Source: Rotaria sp. Silwood1
Taxonomy: Eukaryota; Rotifera; Eurotatoria; Philodinida; Philodinidae
Length of the DNA stretch: 64,000 nucleotides
Direction: 5' to 3'
Assembly (NCBI GenBank): GCA_905250075.1
Contig: CAJNOP010000017.1
Span: 310,001 to 374,000, forward strand
Position numbers and translations under genes: made by a program. Below are positions 50,208 to 61,369 of the stretch, one piece after another; the stretch's first letter is position 1; each line of letters starts with the position of its first letter. The notes under the pieces were generated by a model. The model did no database searches and was not told the origin of the DNA. It saw only the letters and a program-made list of their open reading frames with translations.

Positions 50208-50310
50208 GCCAGGGTGGCCGAGTGGTTAAGGCGTTGGACTTAAGATCCAATTCNNNNNNNNNNGATCCAATTCACAATAGTGAGCATGGGTTCGATCCCC
50301 ATCCCTGGCA
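50208..50310 (+). tRNA. tRNA-Leu(TAA) with assembly gap
   Basis: The left part matches the array's TAA genes to the anticodon stem, then 10 N (50254-50263), then the sequence resumes from GATCCAATTC through the T arm to CCCTGGCA. GATCCAATTC is present on both sides of the gap, so simple overlap would restore an ordinary gene; alternatively more array units are missing. T run downstream. Just upstream (about 50085-50110) is a remnant of a TAG gene's 3' end. Confidence 0.8.
50254..50263. other. Assembly gap (10 N)
   Basis: Ten undetermined bases, flanked on both sides by GATCCAATTC, inside a tRNA-Leu copy. Confidence 0.99.
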
Positions 50311-52566
50311 GTTTTTTTTGTCATTATTTATATGTATATACATGATCAGTTTGGCTAATTTAAGGTCTTGAGTAGATTTTTTTCAATGCCGATCTCAGTT
50401 TTGGTAGATTTCTACAATGATGATAATAAACTATCCATCTTTCACAATATTTTAAAATTCATGTTGTGCTGTTCATAAATTAGGCTCGGCTGTACGAATG
50501 AGATATGCATCGTTCATATATACATACATATATGTAGATATCAGTAACTATACGCACGAATCAAAATTTATCAATATTTGAACATTGATTGTAGTTGTCT
50601 AGAAAAGGAATGTTCTCATTTATGAACAAATATGAGACACAAATTCGTTAAGGTAAAATAGTTGTAGCTCAAATTTTGAATATCGTATGAATCATCGTGT
50701 ATTTTCACCTTTTTTATTTTTCTATATCATTAGAAAATTTCGATCAGAAACAAGAATGACTTGGACTATAACACTTTATACTAATTAAAATATGATAGAC
50801 ACTTAGTGAAAGAATTTGCAAACAATGAAAAATCTCAAGAAATCTCAAATCATATTCTATACGATACATTTGGAGTACAAAAGTCGTTTGTTTTTTAATT
50901 TCCTTATTCTTGAATGGTAAAAGAAAGTACAGAAATGCAGCAAAATACATAGAGCTAGCTCTTGGAACAATAGTCTATTTCATATATTTTAACGTTTTAA
51001 TATAAACCAATACAATAAGAACCATTGAAAAGTTTGTTGTTTTATCGTTTCTTACAAAAATAAAGAATAGTTCAGATAATGAAAATTGTCAGATATTACA
51101 ATCATTGATATATTCAACCATCATTAAGGAGTCACGTAACTTTCAAGAATGTGAAAAATATATGTTACTATTGTATTAGAGTACCTTTCTATCTGTATTT
51201 ATTTTAACCAGTGTGACTGATGAAAAGTTGTCTTGTAAGCTCAACAAAAATATTTCTAGCTATCAATAGATGTGCCACAATTATTCACACGAAAGAAGGC
51301 ATTGTATCTTGAAATTATAAAACCGCAACCATATGATCTGTCAATATGTATTCCAGAGGAAATATAATTCCAAACATATCATTATACTGGTGTAGATAAG
51401 TTTAGAACAGTTGTATTTTTAAGTTTTCTTCTTGATGATTATAGCTAACAAGAATCTAAAAAAAAAACATTTGCATACTTGAAAGAATTCTCCACTAGGA
51501 TAAGTAAGTTCAAATGCTTCAGCAAAATTGTTTGAATGAAAGTTTGCAGAAAACCACCAATTCCAACATCAACTTTCTGGTTTTTATTCGAAGCTCTTTA
51601 AGAAAAAACTTTATTTAATAGAGCAAATAATTTTGAGCAAAACGATGTATCTCTGATCTTTCCATGACGTTTCTTCATTGAATTGCGCGCAGTTTACAGG
51701 AGATCCAAGAAGCATTTTTCTCTTCTTGTTATTGAAAGTTTAAAAGTTTTTGCTGTCTTTAACGCTTGAAGAGCTTCTCTATAAATTAAATGCAATTTGA
51801 TGAAGAAAGGCCATGAAGAGATTGAAGACGTCTTATCTTGTTCAAAATTATTCGCTCTATCAAATAAAATCTTTTCCTTAAAGGCTTCGAATAAAAGGCA
51901 GAAAGCTGATTTTATTAGTCTTAGTTTTTTGCAGACTCTCATCAAAGCAGTTTTACTGAAGTGTTCGAGCCTGTCAATTCTAATCGAGAATCCTTTTCAC
52001 AAATACAAATGTTTTGTTAGATTCTTGTTAACTATTATCATCGAGAAGAAAACTTAAAAATTCAGCTGCTCTAAACTAAATTTGTGCCACTATTAATTGA
52101 AGGTAAAACAACAGATTGTCCTATGATTTTACTTATCTTTCGATTTCATTTCAAGAATAATCTATGCAAAATATTTTAATCAATTCAAAAGAACGGCTAA
52201 AGAGTATCTATAAGATTTGAAAAACCATCAATCAAAAAGGCGAATTATCCGTACTATATTAACGATAACTTACACAATAAAGAATTTATTTAACTTAGTA
52301 AAAATCATCATATAAAAGCTCTAGTTTATTGTGGTAGATTTTTTTTTGTATAAAAAAAAAGCTTCAATCATATTGTAAGTAACATAATCGATAGCTAGTT
52401 AGTATATACTTGAACTATGTATAAAGAAAACCGTTTTTTTTTTTCATATCACATAATAACGTTAACAACAGAAGATATAGAAACAACAAGAAGAAACATT
52501 ACGTTAGAAAACGAAACAAAGTTTTAATCAGTAGTCGCCTTCTGTTGTCGTACATTTAATACTCTT
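50311..52566. other. Intergenic, tRNA array to SGT1
   Basis: No supported gene. A long foldback repeat occupies 51387-52090; the rest is AT-rich. Confidence 0.5.
51387..52090. mobile_element. Foldback element with arms of about 300 bases
   Basis: The left arm (about 51387-51680) is repeated inverted in the right arm (about 51790-52090). Shared stretches include TTTTTAAGTTTTCTTC, AACAAGAATCTAA, TTTTATTCGAAG and TTTCTTCAT, at perhaps 75-80 percent identity judged by eye. Both ends abut TA (51385-51386; 52091-52092), suggesting a Tc1/mariner-like MITE. The open frames on both strands (51694-51945 minus, 51797-52057 plus) lie in the arms and are not genes. Confidence 0.7.
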
Positions 52567-54981
52567 TTATGAATCATATTTTTTGAATTCCATACCCTAA
52601 AGAAGAAAGAAATCAAGGTTGTTTATTTTTGAAAATATTTTGAATTAATATCAACTTACATCAGGTGGTTCACAGGTAACTTTACCTTTGGATACTTCTT
52701 CCCAATTCATGTTTAAACAAGTACCACCAGATTCGTACTATAAAATGAATTTATTTTCTAATATTTAATTGCTAAAAATCAAGATATTAATTCCTACCAT
52801 TGATTTATTCATGGCTCGACGAGTATTCTCATCACTATCACGATAAAGTTGTTGAAATATTCTAAAAAGATAAAAATACAACTAATAAAGAACATTCACA
52901 AAGAAATCAAGACAACATACGCATTGGCGTCACCCGTATCTTCTTTATTATCTTTTTCATCTTTCTTAATTTGTGCTTCAATTTGATCCCAATTTTTAGC
53001 TCGTTGACTTGATGATGGATAACTTGGAGCTTTATCTGTTACTGGTCGGCTCATTGGAACTACAGAAGAAAAAAAAAATAGTAAGACATATTTCCAACAT
53101 CAAAATCAATTATCTTACCCGGTGGTTGTGTTTTGCCAGCTAATGATTGTGCATCTAATGAAGTCCATTGAATAGCCTGTCGTTTATACAATTTTATTTC
53201 AATCTAAATTGAATATAGAAAAGAAAAACAAAGAATCAGATTTTCTATATACAATATAATATGAATATTGATCTTACATTTGAACCTGTTACATTGAAAC
53301 TTGTACGTGATGAATCAATAGGATAGGCAAGATCGATTTCAAGTGAATAATCATTTCCTGTTGCAGGAATTTTTGTTTTAACACTTAACTTAAATGATAA
53401 ATAGAAATTTAAACATATTAGCAAGTCAAAAATGATCAAAATTAGTGTCTTGCACGGGTACGACTTTTCGCCACCGGACTCGGCCCAGAGCTAATCGACA
53501 TTCGGCAAATACTTTTACAGTCATAGTATGACTTTCAAACTTTTGTTCTATACCAGAAAGTATACTATTTAATTTCTTCCTTAAACGGAAACAAAGAAAG
53601 AGATCATTTCTCAAAGTGTACAAAAAAAGCAAATGAATCAAGTGATTCAGGATTTATTTGGTGTGTTGCTGCTTCAAAAGTCTGATCAATTTCGCTAAGT
53701 ATATGTTTGCTTGTTACTAATGACATTGGAATGAAGCGCAACGTTGGTGCTAAACGTCATAACTGTGAATCTATACCTAAGTGCTTGTTCATCATGAGAA
53801 TACATGTTCACCTTTTAGATAATTCATTCTTTTCTCTGTAGATCCAGCTACTTCGTCATATGGCTCATCATCATGTTTAGATGAATTTTCATTAAAAGCA
53901 AAATCTTTCAGCAAAACAAAATTGCTCGTCAGTTCTATGACCAATCTTCAAATACAATAAAAATTGCTCAAGTTTTCACTTTTGTTTTCATTTAAATAGA
54001 TCGTGCACCAAAGTAAAGATATTTTAAAATATCGAGCTTTCATTAATTGTCTGATCAAATCAGAATATGAAATTATACTGGGGACCCGAATTGACCCAGT
54101 TGCAGGTCACTAAATAAAATACGTACAGTTGTATCTGTAGTTTGAACTTGAACTTCCTCTTTTTTCAGACCTTTAATTGGTATTTGCATAGTCAGAACAC
54201 TGTCTGTTTGATAGAATGAATGTCTATTAAAAATGATTTATAATTATTAATAAAGCAAAAGAAAACGAAAAAGAGATTTAAATATACTTAATTTTAGCTG
54301 GTGGTGGTGGTGGAACAGAAGCAGCTGTGGCTGCTGGTTTTTCTTTTTCAGTGTTAGCTGCAGCAGTTTGTTTTTTACCTAAATTAAAATTAAATTATCA
54401 CGTTCACCAAAAATAAGACATTCTTACTTTCGACTTCTTTTTCACATTTTTCTTTCCATACTTTTAATTGTTCATCAGCAGCTAAAACCAAAAAGACAAA
54501 ATAAATGAATACATTCAACAAAATATAATAAGCTTACAATCAATTTCAAGACCACGAACAAACGTGTTCAATGCTTGTTCTTTTAAATCTTGATTATATA
54601 ATGCTGTACCTTTACGAAGATATGCCTTAATATTTTTCTCATCTAATTCAATAGCAGTATTGCTGTCATTTAATGCATCTAATAGGAATAAAATGATATT
54701 CAACATATCTAACAAATATATATATATATCTTTACCAGCATATTTTTTTAATTTTAGTGCACATTGAGCGCGCGCTGCTAAGACTTTAGAAGTAAAATGA
54801 CCATCACTTTTATCATCATCAGTAAGAGCTTTAGTATACAGCTATAACAAAAAAAAAATGTTTTTTTTTTATAATCTCTAATGCACAAACAAATATTCTT
54901 CAAAGGACGAACTTTATACGCTTCTTCATATTTATCATCAACAAAAGCTTCATTTGCTTCTTCAAATACTTGTTTGGACAT
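52567..54981 (-). CDS. sugt1: SGT1 homolog (SUGT1), HSP90 co-chaperone
   Basis: 354-residue protein linking HSP90 to SCF ubiquitin ligase and kinetochore assembly (family role). Twelve exons with closed phases: 54981-54913, 54841-54736, 54678-54538, 54481-54428, 54378-54288, 54223-54127, 53388-53278, 53203-53119, 53059-52921, 52861-52798, 52737-52660, 52596-52567. Residues 1-105 carry TPR repeats (ANEAFVDDKYEEAYKLYTKA; KAYLRKGTALYNQ). A spacer with AANTEKEKP and PPPPP follows. Residues about 155-240 form the CS domain (HSFYQTDSVLTMQIPIKGL; YSLEIDLAYPI; AIQWTSL), and the C-terminal SGS domain has RAKNWDQIEAQIKKDEKD, RAMNKSMYESGGT and NWEEVSKG, ending GMEFKKYDS. Length matches the family (about 330-370). 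The intron between exons 6 and 7 is 738 bases and contains an unrelated coding-like segment. Confidence 0.95.
53426..53945 (-). pseudogene. Coding-like three-part segment inside a SUGT1 intron, unknown
   Basis: On the SUGT1 strand, three blocks join in frame across plausible short introns: about 53945-53812 (..EPYDEVAGSTEKRMNYLK), a 62-base GT-AG intron, 53749-53622 (..LRFIPMSLVTSKHILSEID..HQINPESLDSF), a 46-base intron, then 53575-53426 (..ESHTMTVKVFAECRLALG.. ending DHF and a stop). Composition is protein-like and unlike shadow frames. No start codon or promoter is obvious and an in-frame stop precedes the first block, so this may be a fragment of a captured gene, a nested gene with an unseen first exon, or an alternative 3' end. 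I do not recognise the family. Confidence 0.4.
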
Positions 54982-54998
54982 GATTACGAATTAAAAGT

Positions 54999-57900
54999 CT
55001 ATATGACGAACGAAAGAAGTAAATGAATAGTGAAATTAACGAAATACTACGGGAAAAAAGGAAGAATATAAAAGATCGAATACCATTCGTCAACGTGTTG
55101 CTCTTTCTTTTCAGCTGCTGCAAATATGTAAGATGACGCAAGATGTCGGTTAAATAATTCGTCAAGTCAAGGTTACATTATCAAAAGACAATATTTATAT
55201 CAAATGAAAACTAATAATATTATCTTTCGAAATATCAATTTAGAAAATAATGAAGTGATCTATTCGAAAAAGTAACTAATTTATGCATAATAGAATATAT
55301 TTCACTAAATCGTTACTTTGTTATTATTACTTGTATCAAATAGATGTCAAAGTAAATGGAAGAAACAAATATAAATTCTTAACATGATTATTAGATTAGT
55401 TTCGTATAGGTTTAAATTAAGAAGTCATATGAGTGTTGTAACCCGACGGGAGCTAGGCAAGGCTTAGCCCTTAATGCCAATGACTAAGTTTCGCTTAAAA
55501 AAGAACTTGAGCATCCATCCATACAGCTCTTCCTGATTACGCCACTAACTCTTATGTTGATTTAATTTATTAATATCAATATTAATAGTAGATATTAATG
55601 TTATATCTGAGTTAATCGAATCCTCCGAAACTGGTATGATAGTATTCAAAGATATCCATGACAATTTTAAAATTGTTCTCAGTCAAAAATTAATTAGGAT
55701 GATATTTCTTAGTCTTTTTTTCGCATCTATATCTAGTCAGACAAACAATGAGTTGAATTTCTCAAACGCACTCTCATATTTGTTCGAAGTCTTTAGCTAA
55801 CAATGCAAGAGTTTGTACTGATGAGCTCAGATGTTGACCATGTTCGGGTCAAACGATCGCTTTCACCGAGAAACTAACTAATTTAAAATATGAGCTACTC
55901 TTGGCGTACCTGGACAGAGATCCTTGAATTTCAAAATATGTGAAATTTAGGTTTAAAAATGAATCAGAAAACGTTTACTCCACTATTGTAAGGACAAAAC
56001 ATAGTATTGCTGAGGCCGATTAATGGTTTTGAGGAGCCCCCTTTCATATGGCCCGAACAACACTATGTTTTGTCCTTACCATAGTGAATTAAACCTTTTC
56101 TGATTCATTTTTAAACCTAAATTTCACATATCTTGAAATTCAAGGATCTCTGTCCAGGTACGTCAAGGATAGCTCATATTTTAAATTAGTTAGTTTCTCG
56201 GTGAAAGCGATCGTTTGACCCGAATATGGTCAACCTCTGAGCTCATCAGCACAAACTCTTTCATTGTAAGAAGAAAATTTTAGAAAAAAATGTATATTCC
56301 GTAAATTTAAGTTATACAAATCAATCAAAAAGATACTGTTGATGGTTCATTTTCAGTCAATTAACAGTAAAGATATGTACCAGTAAACTTTGCGTATTTA
56401 ACTATTTGATGGTTTGTAAAAATCGAACTCATATTCTATACGTATGGTAAAGGACGAGTGTTTGGTCTGTTAACAGTATGTTACAGCCATTGGAATACAT
56501 CGTCAACATATCTGTAATCAAGCCATATTTATACCGTAAATGATCCTAATCGTATTCTAAATCAGAACTTACCGAGGAGTGTTTTCTTTGCATTCAATGA
56601 AATTCGTTTAAATGCTTTCACTTTCATGGTTTTTTTTGTTCTATGTTGAATCGTATACAGCTATTTACATACTGTATGGTAGGATTCAAATTTTTAACAA
56701 CAAGTTTCGAGATCAAAACTCAAAGCTTTTTTATCTAGAGGAGTAGTACTTAGAAAAAAAGCTCTACTGTCATATTTAGCACTAACCTATTACGAAGAAA
56801 TAAAGAATAAAGAATTACTGCAGTGCATAATCATTAATTTAGCATATTTGTATGATATTGTATAGTTAAATGGCAGATACAACGAACATTTATATTGTAT
56901 CGTGAAAAAGCCTCATCATAGACTCTCAGATGCTACAGAGTGTACGACCGATTACATTGTATATTGCTTTATCTCAAAGCTTATAGACAGGTTAGTGAAA
57001 AGACTTTATGAAACAGTATAAAAATGAAGTATGAATAGTCTCAACTTACGATATTCTTTATGCGGGTTAGTAAGCAGTTCGTAACTCACATGCAATTATG
57101 CCGTAAAATGGCATGTATAAAAGAAATTTTACAAATCACCATAAAGATATCGTATTTTATCCGTTTATAGACAGTTTTTTTCAATCCAGGTACTTGAATA
57201 TAACTCGAAAAACTTTTTAGTTATTTCTATTCAATAATCATTCTACATCAATTGCACAAAAGTTAGATCAAATTCTTTATGACACTATTTTGTACGTAGT
57301 GAAACAGAGTAGTGTAAGAACAAATAACAGCTAAATCATTCGATTTACGTCTTAATTAATCTTTAAATTAAGAAATATTCATTTTTTTTCTTTAAATTTT
57401 TATTCAATTTAAAACAAAAACTAACATAGAAAAGCACTCAAACTTGTACAACAAGAACAAATTCTAAGTATTCCAATATTCTCATATCTGTTTTTGTTTA
57501 CTGAAATTGATAAACATATAGAATGATCAACAGCTATGAGCTACTGTCAATTAGTTTTCCATAATATCTTCTAGTATATAAACAAATGATATCTCTTTTA
57601 TTTCCTCAACAGTGAAAACAAAGAGAAAAGAACGACATAGCACCATTGATATGTCTTAGCTAGCTACAAACTACAATAAACATCTAGTACTTTAGCTAAG
57701 AATATTCATATATCAATTATCTTAATCTTTAACTCATGAAAAAAACAAGAAAGCTTAATACGTTGTATCAATATCATGTATTGAAAGAATGAAATGATAA
57801 CAGAAATGAATAAAGAAAAAACAAGAAGAAGAAATTAATATGAATGTGGGGAAAAAAGAATGGAATGAAATGAATTACATAATAAGCAACCGAACAAAAC

Positions 57901-59050
57901 AAATATAGAAAAGTAAACAGAAAAAATAAACAGATCGCTATAGCAAAAAACTCGAAGAAATCAAAACTTAAGAAAAAAAACGTTTAGATATGTTCATATT
58001 TCATGATCTCATCAAAATCACCATTTGTGAACAAAAAAAGATTATTTGCTCGAACTAATCATGTCACGATTTGGAAAGTGTTTCTTATAGTATATTGAAT
58101 AACTCAAGAAAACAAAGAGCTCGCTATTAATCCAGATCAAAAAATTAAGAAATTCGTAAAAATTTGCGTTGCTAGCCAAATTTCGTGTTTAAATGAATAA
58201 GGATTTTAAACACAGCAAAACTACAAAACTAGTAAAAATAACTATAATAACTAATCCAAACATGTAAATTTTGCAAGAATAGACACATTTTAATGAAATT
58301 TGAATGTATTTTCCTAAGCTAGTATCGTGTGCCTATCTGTGTACTTAGTTATTGGAACTAGATCAAATTAATGCGGAGTTTTTATCTGAACATTTCGTGG
58401 TTATTGGCAAAATATTGAGAAGAATTCTGAGTTGAATTTGAGATGTTTTTGTTTTCGTTCAGTATTTTTATTCATCACGTATTTTATTATTGATGGAACA
58501 AAAATTAGGGTGATACATATATCTCTAAGACGTAGAGAAGTGTGAGTTATTCCAGAACTAGAGTCGAGCGTAAAGTTTAATTTATTGTCGATTCCTTGTC
58601 TCTTAGCAAGAGTGTGGACTCAAAGTTCTTGAGAGACGTGATGACAAAAATGGCGACATATTGTGTAGATGTATTCCAAAGTTTCGAATTCTATCTGTAA
58701 TAAAGATGCAGTGGAACATGAAAGAATGAGACAGACTAAAAATAAATTTTAGAGGGCAGAAAAAAAGTTATATTCATAGTAGTTGTTTTTTTGATAGATG
58801 GAGATAGTTATCGGGTATTTGATTTATCAGTTGTGGAACAATTTTTGTCTAATTGAATATAATTTATAAAATTTTTTATGAACATTAAATTGTAGTTTAT
58901 ATATAATATTTTCAATTAATTTATTTTTCATTCGTCAATCACTTATATCCTCATTATATGTGTTCCTGTATTGGGAGTGTTATTTATTTATTTTTTTCTT
59001 TCTTTTCATTTTAATACGGCAATAATCATTTTTTTCTCTTCAATATTTAG
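54999..59050. other. Intergenic between divergent SGT1 and FET genes
   Basis: About 4 kb. Both flanking genes are transcribed outward, so their promoters lie here. The only structure recognised is the palindromic element at 55801-56266. Confidence 0.55.
55801..56266. mobile_element. PIF/Harbinger-like palindromic MITE
   Basis: 466 bases, nearly a complete inverted repeat: arms of about 200 bases each (55801 to about 56010; about 56055 to 56266) with few differences. Both ends start CAATG (CAATGCAAGAGTTTGT and, on the other strand, CAATGAAAGAGTTTGT). Flanked by TAA at 55798-55800 and 56267-56269, the usual three-base Harbinger target. The loop contains GAGGCCGATTAATGG. No coding capacity. Confidence 0.85.
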
Positions 59051-59085
59051 ATTATTATATCAACAAAACTATTTTTTACGAAAAA
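59051..59085 (+). promoter_or_regulatory. Short leader after an acceptor, FET gene
   Basis: TTTTTTCTCTTCAATATTTAG ends at 59050 and looks like a 3' splice acceptor; the ATG is 35 bases downstream. It is either a 5'UTR intron or a spliced-leader site. Confidence 0.5.
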
Positions 59086-61000
59086 ATGTCCAGCTACGGT
59101 CGAGATTCCGGTGGTGGCAGCGATGAGTGAGATTTAATTAATAAAATTCATATTTCTTTAATATATATATGTATATATAGACATGGTGGTGGTTATTCAA
59201 ATGATGATTATTCAGGACGCGGTGGTAATGATCGAAATAATTCTGATAGCAATAGGTGATTGTTTTCAAATATAAAAAAGTTGATTGAATCTATATTTGT
59301 GTATTAATATTGTTAGCGAACAAAAACGAAATTATTCCGATCATAATTCACGTGGTGGAGGAGGTGGAGGTAAGAAAATCTTTGTCGACTCTTGTATGTC
59401 GGTTTTTGAACTTCAAAAATTGACAATTCATACAGGATGATAAATGGTGGCAGCACACACTTTGTCCTCTCTGCAGGTTATGGAAGCGGAGGCGGTGGTT
59501 ACAATCGTGGACGAAATGATAACGATGACAGTGGAAGTAGTGGCCACAATCGTCGAAATGATTATCACAGTAATAATAATGATAGTTATGGCGGTGGTGG
59601 TGGTGGATATAATCGCGGTCGAAATAATTATCAGACTAATAGTAGTGGCAGTGGTGGTGGTGATGATTCTCGTATGGAAACACAACGTGATACAATTTTT
59701 ATTCAAAATTTACCACGAAATGTCACTGCGTCAGAACTTAAAGATGTTTTTAGTCAAATTGGAATGATTAAAGTAGAATATTGAATTTTTCTTTTCCATA
59801 GTTGTCAGTGTGTTTTTTTCTTTTCAATAGATTGATAAAAAGACAGGTACACCAAAAATTTGGATTTACAAAGATAAAGCAACCGGCGAAGGTAAAGGTG
59901 AAGCAACGATTACTTATGACGATGAAGAAGCAGCACAAGCTGCTATCAATTGGTATCATGGTAAGAATCTGTTATTATTTTGTGATTAATCATATTTATT
60001 TATTATTTGATTACGAATAGGAAAGGAAGTTCTCTCTAATATCGTCCAAATCTCTTTGGCTACTCGACGTGCTTCAGCATTTGGTGGCCGTGGTGGTTCA
60101 CGAGGTCGTGGTGGATTCCGTGGTCGAGGTAAGAAGAAAATTATATATGGTTTCTTTTTAATATTTATTATTTTAGGAGGTGGCGGCGGCGGCGGTGGTG
60201 GTAGTGATCATGGTGGCTACCGTGGTCGCGGTAAGTATCTTATGAAGAAACATATTCAACTGCTAATTGCTGATCGAAGTAGTATTTTACTCATAAGTAG
60301 GACTCAGTCAGACTAGAAAAACTCTGAAAGAACTTTCTTCATAAACGTTCCTTATGGAGTTATGACCGTTCTTTTAGATTTATAATAAGATGTTCATAGA
60401 AAAATAAAAAAGAGGATTTCTCACTGAAAATTTCATCCATAAATAGATCCGTTAACCCTTAGAATATCTTGAAAGTTTATGTCAGAACGAATAGTTCCTT
60501 TTCAGTACATTGAATACTAAAGAAAGTTGGCTTTATGACTTTGTCGTGATATGATTGTTTTCTTTTGTATATTCAATATATTGAGAAGGAACCATGCGTT
60601 GTGGGTGAATCTTTCGGTATATTTTACCGATGAAAAGACCTGTTTATAGAAATTTTCAAGTGAAAAATCCTTTTCAATTTTTCTATGAAGATCTTACGTA
60701 AACCAAAAACCTAATAAAACAGTCAAGAAATCATAAAAAAAGTCTATGGAAAGAAATCTTTTCAGATTTTTTTCTTGTATCATTGAGTCCTACTTATGAG
60801 TACACTGTCATTTCTACAGGCAATTAGCAGTTGGATATGTTCTCTCATTAGAATTTTCAATCTATCCTACTTACTTGTATTCACTCATAGGTGGAGATCG
60901 TGGCAGTGATTATCGAAGTGGTGGTGGTGGTGAATATCGAGGTAGTGGTCGTGGCGCAAGTCATGGTTCGAGTAGAGACAATCGTTCTAATCCATATTAA
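59086..61000 (+). CDS. FET-family RNA-binding protein (FUS/EWS/TAF15/cabeza type)
   Basis: 288-residue nuclear RNA-binding protein. Exons 59086-59126, 59181-59255, 59317-59369, 59477-59772, 59831-59960, 60021-60128, 60177-60230 and 60891-61000 have closed phases. The N-terminal part (about 1-120) is a low-complexity Gly/Ser/Asn/Tyr/Arg region (SYGGGGGGYNRGRN). The RRM (about 125-210) has DTIFIQNLP (RNP2), the FET-specific KKTGTP loop and GEGKGEATITYDD in place of RNP1, then AAINWYHGKEV, very like FUS. RGG repeats follow (GGRGGSRGRGGFRGRG). The last residues DNRSNPY form an R-x2-PY signal as in FUS, read by transportin. The RanBP2-type zinc finger between RGG blocks in vertebrate and fly members is not present in any exon or in the 660-base last intron. 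A likely poly(A) signal AATAAA is at 61037-61042. Confidence 0.9.
60231..60890. other. FET gene last intron, 660 bases
   Basis: It is ten times longer than the other introns of the gene. No zinc-finger codons, element ends or other gene were seen. Confidence 0.6.
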
Positions 61001-61369
61001 AAACCGAGGTATTTGAGTTTATGATTGCGTTGTCTGAATAAAACAATGACAGACATTTGCTACCACATGTGCACAGCGTACTGATGTCTTTTGTTCTTTT
61101 TTTCTTTTATTGTTTGTTTTTTTCTATTGCTGCTCTAAGCTTTCTCTTTTTCATATATATCTTTGTCTTATGCGTTCAAAATACAAGATACAGACAGCAA
61201 CAATCTACGTCGTTATGACTTGTATTTTTCTTTTTCTATATATGTAAATGTGTATGTATGTCTGTGTGTGTTTGACAACAAAATTAAAAAGAAGGAGAAA
61301 GAAAAAGAGGAATATATATCTAAATTGATTGCTTGATTGATTGCTTTTTTTTGTCTTATAATGTTGCAG
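61001..61369 (+). other. FET 3' UTR and short gap to AMDHD1
   Basis: Contains AATAAA at 61037-61042 and pyrimidine-rich sequence, then TTGCAG ending exactly at 61369. The two co-oriented genes are separated by only about 370 bases. Confidence 0.6.

Noticed and set aside
51694..52057. Two 80-odd codon frames on opposite strands
   Set aside because: They lie in the arms of a foldback repeat and are mirror images of each other; no domain or splice context.
59437..59784. Gly-rich, Val-rich and Thr-rich frames over the FET exon 4
   Set aside because: Only the frame continuing from exon 3 through the acceptor at 59477 leads into the RRM; the others are shadows of GGN repeats.
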